DNA from: Distichodus sexfasciatus | Lineage: Eukaryota > Chordata > Actinopteri > Characiformes > Distichodontidae | Assembly (NCBI GenBank): GCA_032718565.1 | Contig: JAVGVS010000011.1 | Location: 5,342,869 to 5,406,868, forward strand | DNA length: 64,000 bases | Direction of reading: 5' to 3' | In this document: piece by piece, positions 11,801-23,800 of the stretch | Numbering within the stretch: the stretch's first letter is position 1 | How the letters are laid out: each line of letters opens with the position of its first letter | Notes under the pieces: model-generated | The model's input: the letters and a program-made list of their open reading frames with translations, nothing else | Database searches by the model: none | Told to the model about the DNA's origin: nothing | Translations under genes and position numbers: made by a program

Positions 11801-14800
11801 AAATTAAGACATTTACACTTATGGCATTTAGCGGATGCTCTTATCCAGAGCGGCTTCCATTTCCTAATTACAGGGACAGTCTCTTTGGAGCAACCTTGGT
11901 CTTGCTCAGGGACGCAGTGATGGTAGTGTTGGAGGTAGGATTCAAACTCACAAACTCTTGGTCCAGAGGCCAGCATCCTAACTACTAGGCCACCACCAGC
12001 TTGTGCTTCTTATCTTAATCTTAACATTTTCATGCATGAATTATGATCAAAAGTAGTCCGTGACATGCAATCCACATTCACTACTGAAATCAGTCATCCA
12101 GTCAGTCGTTATCTGAACCGCTTAATCCCAACTGGGGTCGCGGGGGAACCGGAACCTATCCCGGGAACGTGCGGGCGCAGGCAGGGAACAATCCTGGGCA
12201 GGCGCCAACACAGCGCAGGGCACACACACTCATACAATCACACATACATTCACACCTTACGGGGCCAATTTAGAGTCACCAATCAACCTATATTGCATGC
12301 CTTTGCACTGTGGGAGGAAACCGGAGCACCCGGAGGAAACACGGGGAGAGCATGCAAACTCCACACAGAAAGGCCCCATGGCTGTCCCCAGGGTTCGAAC
12401 CCAGGATCTTCGTGCTGTGAGGCGGCAGCGCTAACCACTGGGCCATCGTGCCGCCCTACTACTGAAATCACTTTAAAAAATTGTTCCTCTTTTCATTTTT
12501 CAGAACATTTCCAGATGATTTGGTTGTCTTTACGAATGTTGAATTTAAGGCAAATATCTAAAAAGTAATATGAAAAAATCCTCTCCCCTCACTCACTCTG
12601 CTTAGTCTGAATGGTAATGCCTGGGACAGAAGCAGTTGAAAACCCCTAAATTATATCATGACATTGCTTGGTGATTTTCTGGCTACGTCATAAAATTTCA
12701 AGTTAAAAAGAACATCCCGGTAGTAACTATTGCTGCGTCCAATATGAAGTAATATCTGAAAATTGCTGGCATGCATCAAGATATCGCATCGAATCATTGA
12801 CCTAATAATCGAATTTAATGGTGAGACCAGTGAAACCATCGATTTCTGGCAACTGATACTAAAATAACTTCCCTAGTTATGTAGCTGTGAATGCTTTGTG
12901 TTTTTGTTGTGTTGAAATGTTTGATTAATGTTTGAAGGTGTAAAAAGACGTTTCCACATTGCCACATTTTTGATAATAATACTATCAAAAATAGCTCCTT
13001 GGTTAGCTTGATGGTGGTCTAGTGGTTAGGACACTCACCTATGGACCAAGAGGTCATGAGTTTGAATCTTACCCTACCTCCAGCACTATCATTGGGTGCC
13101 TCAGATCCTTAACCCTAAGTTGCTCTCAGAGAAAACTGTCCCAGAAATTGATATGGAAGTCGCTCTGCATAAGAACGATAACTCTCAAAACATTACGCGT
13201 CATCTACTTCTGTATCACAGCTTAATTAGCATTTTGATGAGAAAAAGTATGTCAGATTTGTGAATTGCCACAAACCCTTTGAAATGACAAGGATTCTTCA
13301 TGACTTTTCTGCTGGTGTGACCGAAGCCTGTAAGAGTTATCAAAGTTAGAGCACATATTAATTGTAATTCAATGATCAGTGATTATTTGTTAAAAGAAGA
13401 CCACCATATTTATTCCCTCTTTGTTCAAGAAATGTGATTATTAGAAGGCAAAGAATGCTATATTCCATAATGATATTATTTATTAAATTTTTATTTATTA
13501 TTACAAAGCAGTGCTCTTCCCAAATCTGATACTTTCTGATCTTTAAAGCCTTTCAGGAGTTTGATCCTGCGTAGTAAAGCAGTTGCTGTCTGTGGTGTGA
13601 TTTGAGGTGTTGGGTAACACTGTGCGGATTCCTGTCTCTGCACTGCTGTAGCTGTTGGCTGTTGCAGTTCGTTCTGAATTTATGGTGGTTAATCCACAAA
13701 GCACCCAAAATGCATTCTTCTATTATAGCATAAGCTTCTCTGGCATGTGAGAGTGATTAAGGCTGAGTACGGTATATTAAAATCTGACTTTTCTTATTTT
13801 CTCTGTGCTCTCAACTCATTGGACAGGTTTATGAGGTAAGTTTTTTGGTACAGAACGTTCGCTCATTACTGTGTTGTTTGAGATTCCTGTTCATTCTTGG
13901 CTCTTTGTGGGACACGAATGGGTCCGTTGTTAAATATACATTGAGTGTGCAATTGAATTTACATTTCCTTCTTGTTGCAGCTTTGAAAGCTTATGAAATA
14001 AATCTGGAAAATGAAGTACGTTTGGGTTGCAATTATTGACACTTTATGTAGTGAACATAGACATTTAAAGAGACGGGATGTGTTCTCATTCTAACCTTTT
14101 GGACACATGACATTGGGATTCATAGAAATGCCCTTTTTCAAGAAGATCTGACTTTGAGCAGATTGGGGTTAAAGGCCTTTGTTCAGATGCTTTGATTCTT
14201 TTCCAAATTTTTTAGGTTCACATAGAATTTGGCTAGTTGTTTAGTCCCCACCTGAGTTTCAGGAACCAATATCATTGTACCGTCGGTTGCTTTTGCCTGT
14301 GTCTTTTATATTACAGAAATGTGAATCCACTTTAGTTATTAAAGCAAATAGTTATGTTCGTGCCCAGTTACACCAAAAATAGCTTTATTATTGATTTATT
14401 TTATTTATATAGAACACTTCATATTGTGCTAATAATTAGTAAATGCAATAAGAATAAAAACTTAATACAATCACTTAGAAGACAAATAACTAGAACATAG
14501 TCAAACATGAAATCGACAATTTAAAGATAAGAAAATTAAAAAGTCAAAATAAAAATACATGTTTGTAACAACAAGAACTAACTAAAAGCCAATAAAAGTA
14601 TGTTTTATGATTTTATCAAGGTGAAAAAGTATGCTTTCAACTGCTTTTTAAAAATTCTTAGAAAAGTTCTAGGTGCACGAGAACAGAAGGATGTTTCTCC
14701 ATATTTCTCGTATTTTATTTTAGGAATGTGCCCTGCGGTGTGTTGGCTCCTGCCCGGGGTTGGTCCCCGCCTGCACCCATAGTTCCCGGGATAGGCTCCG

Positions 14801-17800
14801 GTCCCCCCGCGACCCCCATAGGGACTATGCGGTTCGGATAATGAATGAATGAATATTTAAGGTGTACAGTATGTATTTGATGACCCTCAGGAATTGTTTG
14901 GAACATATTCAAACACCCTGAAATAGACGAAGGGTCTTGTCCGTATAAAGCTTTAAAAACTAAAACAAGTATTGTGAAATCAATTCTAAAAGAAGCAGGT
15001 AACCATGTAGTCTTATTAAAAAGGTGGTAGTATGATCAGTTCTTCTGGTGTGAGTAAAATTGGAAGTTCATAGGATAAAAAACTATGGACCATATTCATC
15101 AAACATTCTTAGGAGGAAATTTGTTCTTAAAATACATTTTAGCTGTATTCTTATTTGAGGTTTTCTTATTTGATCATGTTTTCTTATTTGAGATAAACAT
15201 CGTAAAAACCAGATTAAAAAATGGTAAAGGCCAGTGTACGTTTTATTGCATGCTTCTTTGACAAATCATTAGTTTATTCAGTTTTCTTCAATTCTACAGG
15301 ATTATATTATACTATTCAAATGTCTTATCTTTCTTAACAACAAATTATAAAATATATAAGAAAATATTGTGAATTAGACACTGTGTTCACCCTCTGCATA
15401 ATACAAGTTCCTAAAACTTTGACCAAATACAACTGTGGTTCTCTGAAGGCCACTTCAGTCCACACTCCAGTGTTTACTTTGCTCAAGAGTTTTGGGAGCA
15501 AGATGCTGAAGTCTTGAAGCAGGATTGAGAACACCCGGAGCAGTCCTTCAGAAATGATTCTCTCTCTCTCCCTTTGTCTGCTTCTCTTTCTGCAGCTGAG
15601 GAGCTCCTTCAAGCAGGCCTTCAGCAAGAAGAAGCCGCCCAAATCGGCCTCCTCGCACTCGGACGTGGAGGAGATGACCGACTCGTCTCTGGCTTCCTCT
15701 CCCAGGCTGCCCTACGGTCGGACCCCCACCTCTGGCCCCGCCCACCTGCTGGGACACTCCCACTCCGGCTCACTGTAAGGGAAACTTCCATCCTCCCAAT
15801 TCTCCTCTAAGCACGGCAGTTATAGTTGGGGAATAGCGCAGTTTGGGAAAAATCCACAATGCACCACGTCATTGACGCCGAGGATGGTGTGCTTGTTCGC
15901 TAAAGGTCTGATGATCAAGAAGATGAACCAAACAAACTAAAAATAACTTCTGAATAGAACCGTCTAAGCTGCTCTTTGCTGTTCTTCCACAAGCGGTCAC
16001 CAGTGTAACATTAGACCCTCCTCCAGTGTGAAAGTCATTAATGTGCATTTTTCTCACTATAAAGTTTATTTTTATTTGACTTGGCACAGTTCAGTAGCAA
16101 GAAAAACGCACACAAATGACTTTCACACTGGAGGAACGTCTAATGTTAGGCTGGTGACCACTTGTGGACTCTGAGCTGCTCTTTGCTATTCTGTCACAAG
16201 GGGTCACCAGTGTAACATTAGACCCTCCTCCAGTGTGAAAGTCATTTATGTTTGTTTTTCTTGCTACTGAACTGTCCCAAGTCAAGCTTAACAATGTATA
16301 TGTTATTACAACACAGGTCATCTTTAATGTGCATTGTTGCAGTGTGTGTATGTGTGTGTACGTGTGTGTAGTCCTCTCCTCTCCTCACTCTCTGCATATG
16401 GAAATGGATGGGCCTATAACAACATTCCCATAAGGACCGGCTCTCTGCCACGGTAACAGAGACCAAAAAAAAAAAAAAATCAAACTTCCCTAAAACCATG
16501 AAATCAACACTGTCAGCTAAAATTGTCAAAATACATGGGTTCGGGATGATTCCTAATTTGCAGATTTTTAATAACGGAGGAATACAGAGTGTAGCATTCG
16601 ATTCTTGGTCTGATCTGAGCATGTGAATAGGTTTTCAATGACTAACACTAAACCCGTTCTGTTTGAAAAGAGTCTGACAAGTGAGTTTAAACAGTGTGGA
16701 TTACATGTCGACCGATATTGGTTTTTCAGGGCCGATATCGATACCGATTATTGCTAGTTAACAGGGCCGATAATCGATATTTGGGGGAAAATCTCTGACA
16801 AAATTTTGAATTGTACAAACCCAAGCTCAGCTGAAACTCTCCTCTTCTCCTTCTCGGAGCTTCACGCTGCGCTTGTGTGGTGGGAGTGACAACAAGTCTT
16901 TAGCATTGATTGGCTACTACTCGTGTGACATATAGCCAATCAGAGACTGTTGTGGGCGGGACATTAAATGAAGCAGTGAGTCGAGAGCAGGCGGCACAGA
17001 GAGAAGAGACGGCAGTGGAGCCGCAGTAGCGCACCTTGGGATTACTTAATATCGGTGATGGTCCAAATTAAACACAGACACAGATAATCGGCAAAATGCC
17101 TAATATCGGCCCTTGATAATAGGTCGGCCATTAGTGTGGATGATTCAGTTAATAACCTGCACTAACTAATGAGATGCAGTAATTAATTAATGACTTAGTT
17201 ACTAACTACAGTAACGGCATCAAATTTATTCTGAAAAGAAAATTTTGTGTCAATGTCTTTCTGTGTTTGTGCGTGTGTTGTGATCCAGGATCTCCGAGTG
17301 TACAGACAGTGAGGCTGAAACAGTGATGCAGCTGCGCAGTGAGCTGAGGGATAAAGAGATGAAGCTCACCGACATCCGACTGGAGGCTTTAAGCTCTGCT
17401 CATCAGCTCGACCAGTTCCGAGAGTCCATGAACCGCATGCAGGTATCGTAATTGAGTTTTTCCCTGTGTTGTGAGCTGTTTGCGTGTGTGTGAATTGTTT
17501 TTGAGCTGTCTGTGTCTATTTGGGGGCAGTTGGAGATTGAGAAGCTGAAGACAGAGAACGACCGTTTGAGAATGGACAGCAGAGGGAGCTCCAGCATAAC
17601 GACATCGCAGGCCTCCATCAGCGCCTCCTCTTTGGGCCTGGCTTCTCAGCTCAGCCTGACCGAGTCCACCAGTCTGGGTATGAACACACACACACACACA
17701 AAGACCCAAAGACAGTTACATTTCAGTTCAGTTTTCATATGTGTATATATGTATATGTGTTTATGTGTGTGTGTGTGTGTGTGTTAGACATGCTGCTGGA

Positions 17801-20800
17801 GGACAGTGGAGACGGCAGCTCTCGTAAGGAGGGTCGCCATGTGAAGGTGGTGGTCAGTCTGGACCGAGACTCAGAAAGGAAGCAGGTAAGATTATTTCAG
17901 ACTTCTTTATTTTATTTTACACCCAGAGTCTAACTCTGCTGAGTTTAGTTTCAGCACTAAGGTAATAGAGTTGTGGGCAAGTTCACCATTTTATTCCAAA
18001 CCTTGTTCAATGTGATGATGGTCACTTTTAGGCTACGTTCACACTGCCATGCTGAAGTGACTCAAATCGGATTTTTTGCCTTAATGTGACACAGATCTGA
18101 TCTTTTCAGAGCTGTGTGGACACGCGAATCTGATCTTTTCAAATCAGATTTGTGTCACTTTCATATGCGGTACTAAATCTCATACGTGTCCGATTCGCAG
18201 CCATGCAACCTGAAGGTGAACGCTCTGATCGGAATTCATGTGGCTTTTTGCTTATACGCATGCGCTGACATCATCAGCCTGCACCGGCAGCGCGGGAAGG
18301 TAAAAATGGAGGAGAGCTGCGATAACAGTCAGTGGAAGGATGGAGAAGTTGGGGATTTAATTGACTTTTTTTCTCCTTTTCGACCTGCTCATGTACAGCC
18401 GTTTGTCGTCCTCCAGAGTAAAGTGCGATACATGCGTGAGCTACTAACGTCTCCATTTTTAATGCCATGAGTCGTCCCACAGATATGACGTTTTTTGTTG
18501 TTGGTGACGCAGTTGACCCATGTACAAACGTATCAATGTGCGCATGCGTGACGTTTCGGAGGACCGATGCGATCACATTACAGTCAGATACAGGTCACTT
18601 GTAGTTATGAATGTGAACCGTCAAGATAGACAAATCCGATCTGAGCAAAAAATTGAATTGAACGATGTGGCTGGCAGTGTGAACGTAGCCATAGATATTG
18701 GAAAACACAAGTGTGGGTTTGAAGAGAGCCTTTGTACTGCGTCTTACTTGAATAAAGCAGAATCCACTTTGCCTTTTTTACGCAAACAAATTTCGTCTCA
18801 GCGTTATTTATCAAAGATCTTTTTTTAGCTCATCAACATCTCATCTTAGTCACAGAGAAAAAGCTTTTCAGAGGATTGTCTTTCATTTTGTTACTTTGCA
18901 TTAACGAAATTAACACCGATCAACGCCATGTCAATATAAAAAGTAGGGGTGCTGAAATGAATCACATAATCGATGCGTCATGATGCAGGCGTGGACAATT
19001 CTACATCAATGCAGAGGCAGACCACAATCGATTATATTGGGTATTTTCAACCGATGGTCCGCGGCCTACTGGTGGCCCAGGTGGTCCCATGCAGGTGGTC
19101 TGTGACATGCGATGCAATTTAATTACTGAAATCACTTTTTAAATCATATTTCATTTTATTTATATTTCAAAACATTTCTAGATGATTTGGGCATCTTTAC
19201 GAATAATGGATTTAATGCAAATACCTAAAAATATTAGTTGCATTAGTGTTCCCGCCCGGACACACGGACACACAGTGGACATCCGCAGACCACTGCTTAG
19301 AGTGAGTGGTGGTCAGTGAGACAGAACCAGTTAAAAAACCCTGGGTTATATCATAATGATATTGATTGGTGGTTTTCTGGCTATGGAAAAAAAAATTCTA
19401 TTGAAAAAGAAAATCCCGGTAGTAACTGTGGCTGAACAATCTGTTTGAAATGAGCTTCACAAACACATGAATACCGTAATGATATGGGACTGTAAGAGTA
19501 TTTACAACAACGTGTGAGTTAAATTGGAGAAGCAGGACTTGGGTTCCATATATGACTAACACTCAGACTAACTGACTTGTTAAAAATGTAAATGTCTCCA
19601 CCTCTCATCCTCATAGGAGTGCAAACCACACAACTTCCTCATCGGCTGCATCGGTGTCAGTGGTAAAACCAAATGGGAGGTTTTGGACGGTGTGGTCAGG
19701 CGTCTCTTCAAGGTACAGCAAGTGATGTTGGCCCTTCCCAACACTTAGCATTTTCAGTATCTTGAACATGGATTAAATACTAGCCTTGGACTAAATTGCC
19801 GTACCAATCGAGATCCACCACTGAAACTCGGAGCTAGTCTGGACTTAGGGCCCGTTTACACATATGCGGATATTTTTATAAACGGCTATTTTTTAAAATA
19901 TGTTTTTGCCTTTCGTTTTCACGTAAACTGAGTTTTAGCCTCAAACGCACATTTTTTTTTTAACACCCTTCGAAGTGAAGATTTTTCAAAACGCTGGATT
20001 CTGTGGATACGTGTAAACGAAAGGCCCAAACGTATTTGAAAAAAGTGTTTATAAAAATATCTGTATACGTGTAAGCAGGCCTTTTTTTATTGAAATGTCG
20101 TGTAAACAGAATTTTAAAAAGAAACATTAAAAAATATGCGTTTATAAAAATATCCACATATGTGTAAACAGTGCTTTTTTTAACCAAATGTCATGTAAAC
20201 ACACTTTAAAAAATAAACGTATAAAAAAATGATAAAAATATTTGTGTAAACAGGTCTTTATTGTGGTGTAAACACAATAAAAAAATTTTATTTATTAAAA
20301 TATATGTGTTTACAGAAATATCCACATATGTGTAAACTGGCCCCAGAAGTGTGCAAAAATGACATACAGTTTATAAGCCTGATTCTATTAATATAAAAAT
20401 GAGCCTATAATTTATTCATTGGTGCTTGACCTAAAGATGTGTTCTTCACCGTCTCCAGGAGTACCTGATCCACGTGGACCCGGTCACACAGCTGGGCCTG
20501 AACTCAGACAGCGTTCTGGGCTACAGCATCGGAGACGTGCAGCGCACCAGCGAAGCAAACACACCCGAACTCCTGCCTTGTGGCTACCTAGTAGGGGACA
20601 GTGACACCATCTCCGTCAGATTAAAAGGTACTATTTTATTTTATTGCCTTTAAAAGTTTTCTTCTTGTGAACTAGTGAAGCATATTAGCGCCGTATGTCG
20701 GGGCAGTTGGTAGCGTAATGGTTAGGGAGTTCACCCCGTGATCCAAAAGTCGTTAATTTGAATCTCAGACTGGTAAAGTTACCACAGAGGTACTCATGAG

Positions 20801-23800
20801 CAAGGCACCGTCCCCAAGCACTGCTCCCCGGGTGCTGTCCATGTTAGCTGCCCACTGCTCCTTCACAGATGGGTCAAATGCAGTGGTCCCATTTGGTTTG
20901 ATGTGCACTTTGTGCTGTGTTCACAATGACAAATAATCACTTACTTGCAGTCTTTTAGTTGCAGTTTTGTTGGAACCGCTGGAGAATTATTACATCTATG
21001 TTTATTATTAGTATTGTTCACTGTCTCACTGTACAGACCTTTTGTGTGTGTCTCCCGCTGCAGGTGTGTTGGAGAAGAGTCAGGATGGACTGGCGTTTGA
21101 GACGCTGATCCCGAAAGCGGTGCTTCAGCGCTACGTGTCCCAACTGCAGGAGCACCGCCGCATCATCCTGAGCGGACCCTCGGGCACTGGCAAGAGCTTC
21201 CTGGCTGCGCGGCTGGCCGAGTATGTGGTGCTGTTGGAGGGACGCTCACTGGGGGAGCGCCTCATCGCCTCATTCAATGTCGATAACAAGTCCACCAAGG
21301 TGAGAACGGCTGAGGATCTAGTCCAACATATTCACCAAATTTTTCCTTATGATTTTCTTAAGAAAATGGATATTTAAATAGTTCAATATTATACAACTGT
21401 GGAATTGAAAAACACACAATAAATGTTTTGCTTGCATGGGATAAAATTTGGGCAGAAGGGCTCTTCAGCCGTTGAAGTTGAAAACATTTGTGAATGTCCG
21501 AATCTTTGTGAAAACTGTGTGGGTTTTAAGAACGATTGGTGAATGAGGCCCTTTGTGTTCTTTTAACAGGTTTGTGTTCATTTGATGCTTTAGACGTCAA
21601 ATGTTTATTCAGCACAGTAGACGTGTTACTCATTAGTACCATGTTCATTTACCCTGATATGTATTATAACTTATTCTCATGTTCTATAGGTCAACATTAA
21701 AGGAGAAGTGTACTCATTTTAAATCCTGTATTTCATTGCATTAAGGACTTTTGCAGATTTCTATAACATCAGCTGTTATTTAGTCTCTTTACAGCAAGTC
21801 TACACCTGATAATTTGATCATTTCCTCTCAGAGTATTGCAAAGTTTTTCGCTAAGCAGATCAACATCATTGAAAAGAGTGGTGGTCTCACAGCTGCATAT
21901 GTTTTGATTAGATTTTGTTTTGTTCTCTGGGGAAGCTGATTACGTTTTTAAGACATTTTGATGCAAAGAGGCAGTTTTGAGAAAATATGTTGGAACCAGG
22001 CATCGGAACATTAACAGATATGATTAATCTGGAAACTAAGGTGTTTAATGCAAACTAAATCATATGACCCAATTTGGCTTAAACGTCCACCAGTACCTTC
22101 TTTTATCGAACTGAAGCCTGGTTTGTACTTGACACATTTCTGCATGCCTTCTAGTGTCATTCAGTATTCGTTCTCTTGCAGTACCACTCTTTGGGGCAGT
22201 TGGTGGCATAACGGTAGGGTGTTTGCCCTGTGATCAGAAGGTCGCAGGTTCAAATCCAGGGCCGGTATAGTTACGACTGAGGTACTCATGAGCAAGGTAG
22301 CGTCCCCAAACACCGCTCTCCGGGTTCTTGTTAGCTGCCCACTGCTCCTTCACGGATGGGTTAAATGCAAAGGTCACATTTCATTGTGGTGCACTGTGTG
22401 CTGTGCTGTGGTGTGTTCACAATGACAAATAATCACTCACTTTCTTTAGTCAGTCTAACGTACCGCGAATTGTCAAAAAACTGTGACTTCCAAGAGTTTC
22501 TGACTTCACTAAGCCAGAGTACGTCCAATCAGCATGAACTACAACATCACGGTGTCATATCATAAAAAATACACAAAAATATTTTAACATGCAAACATTT
22601 AAAATAATGCACCATTTTAAATTAATACAAATCTTATTAATCAAGTAAACCATGTTAACTCAAATGTAAATTTTACTAAATTATTAATGATCAATTTTAA
22701 CACCCTATTTGGCTCTTACATGGTTGTAAAACCCTTTTAGGGAGGAAAAAGTAGTGAAAATATGCACAAAACAAAAGCGGGGCCCTGCAGAAAAATTGTG
22801 GGAACCACTGGCTAAAGCTACATTGATTATGCTGATGCTGCTTGATAACGATAACACTGAGAGAGTTTGTGTGCATGTTTTGCAGGAGTTAAAGCAGTAC
22901 CTGACTCACCTGAGCGAGCAGTGCAGCAGCAGCAGCAGCAGCACTCAGACAGCAGAAGTGCCTCTGGTGGTGATCCTGGACAACATGCATCATGCTGGTT
23001 CGCTGGGTGATGTCTTTAACGGCCTCCTGAACAGCAGACATCACCGCTGGTGTGTAGTGTCCTCATGTTGAGTGTCATATTTGTATCAGACGATGGCATT
23101 GATCTGTCACCAAAATTCGACCTCAAGGAATTAATACACTATTTGAAGCACTCTGACTTGGCAATATTTGCCCAGTCGTCCTTTGCAAAAGTGCTGTAAA
23201 TCTGTCAGATTGTATAAAGTGTTTAATGATTTAATAAATAAAACCCTGTTGTTCCATCACAGCCCTTATATCATTGGCACTATGAATCAGGCAACGTCAT
23301 CTACCCCAAACCTGCAGCTGCATCATCATTTCAGGTACGGTTTCTGTGGTGATGTGTCACGTGGAAGGGCTACACTTGATTTAGCGTCAAGTTATTATTT
23401 ATTGTTCTTTAACTGGGAAGATTGTGAACTACTAGTACATCTCCAAAAATTAGAATATGATAATCGTTTTCGTAATTTAATAAATAAGATCAACTTTCAT
23501 ATGTGCTATATTCATTACATGCTAAATGAAATATTTCAGCCTTTTTTACTTTCAGTTTGATAACTGTGATGGATATTAAATCCAAAATCCAGTATCTCAA
23601 ATCTATGTTACGTAAAAATACAGACAGGAACCTGGGTCTCCAAGCTGCTCACCTCCGTGCCACATTAAAGCAGTTATTTGTGGTAAAGAGGAATTTATTG
23701 CATGAGTAAACATACTTTTTAGTTGGATATTTCTGTATTGGAATCCTTTTTGTATTGATTGTAGATGATATTCTAATCATTTGAAATGCTAGATGTGTGA

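Noticed and set aside
12065..12568. 167-codon open frame
   Set aside because: It runs through the SINE at 12093-12457 and its target duplication.
18186..18470. 94-codon open frame and a 102-codon frame at 18520-18828
   Set aside because: Most of this sequence lies inside or at the edge of the MITE at 18031-18690. No exon signals or protein family.
19617..19712. GVSGKTKW as the nav2 P-loop
   Set aside because: It lacks the GxxGxGK[S/T] form; the proper Walker A is GPSGTGKS in the exon at 21064.
20700..20780. Possible tRNA genes at SINE heads (also 22192, 11998, 12457)
   Set aside because: Box A/B-like motifs are followed by SINE bodies and cannot form a clean acceptor stem; these are SINEs, not tRNA genes.
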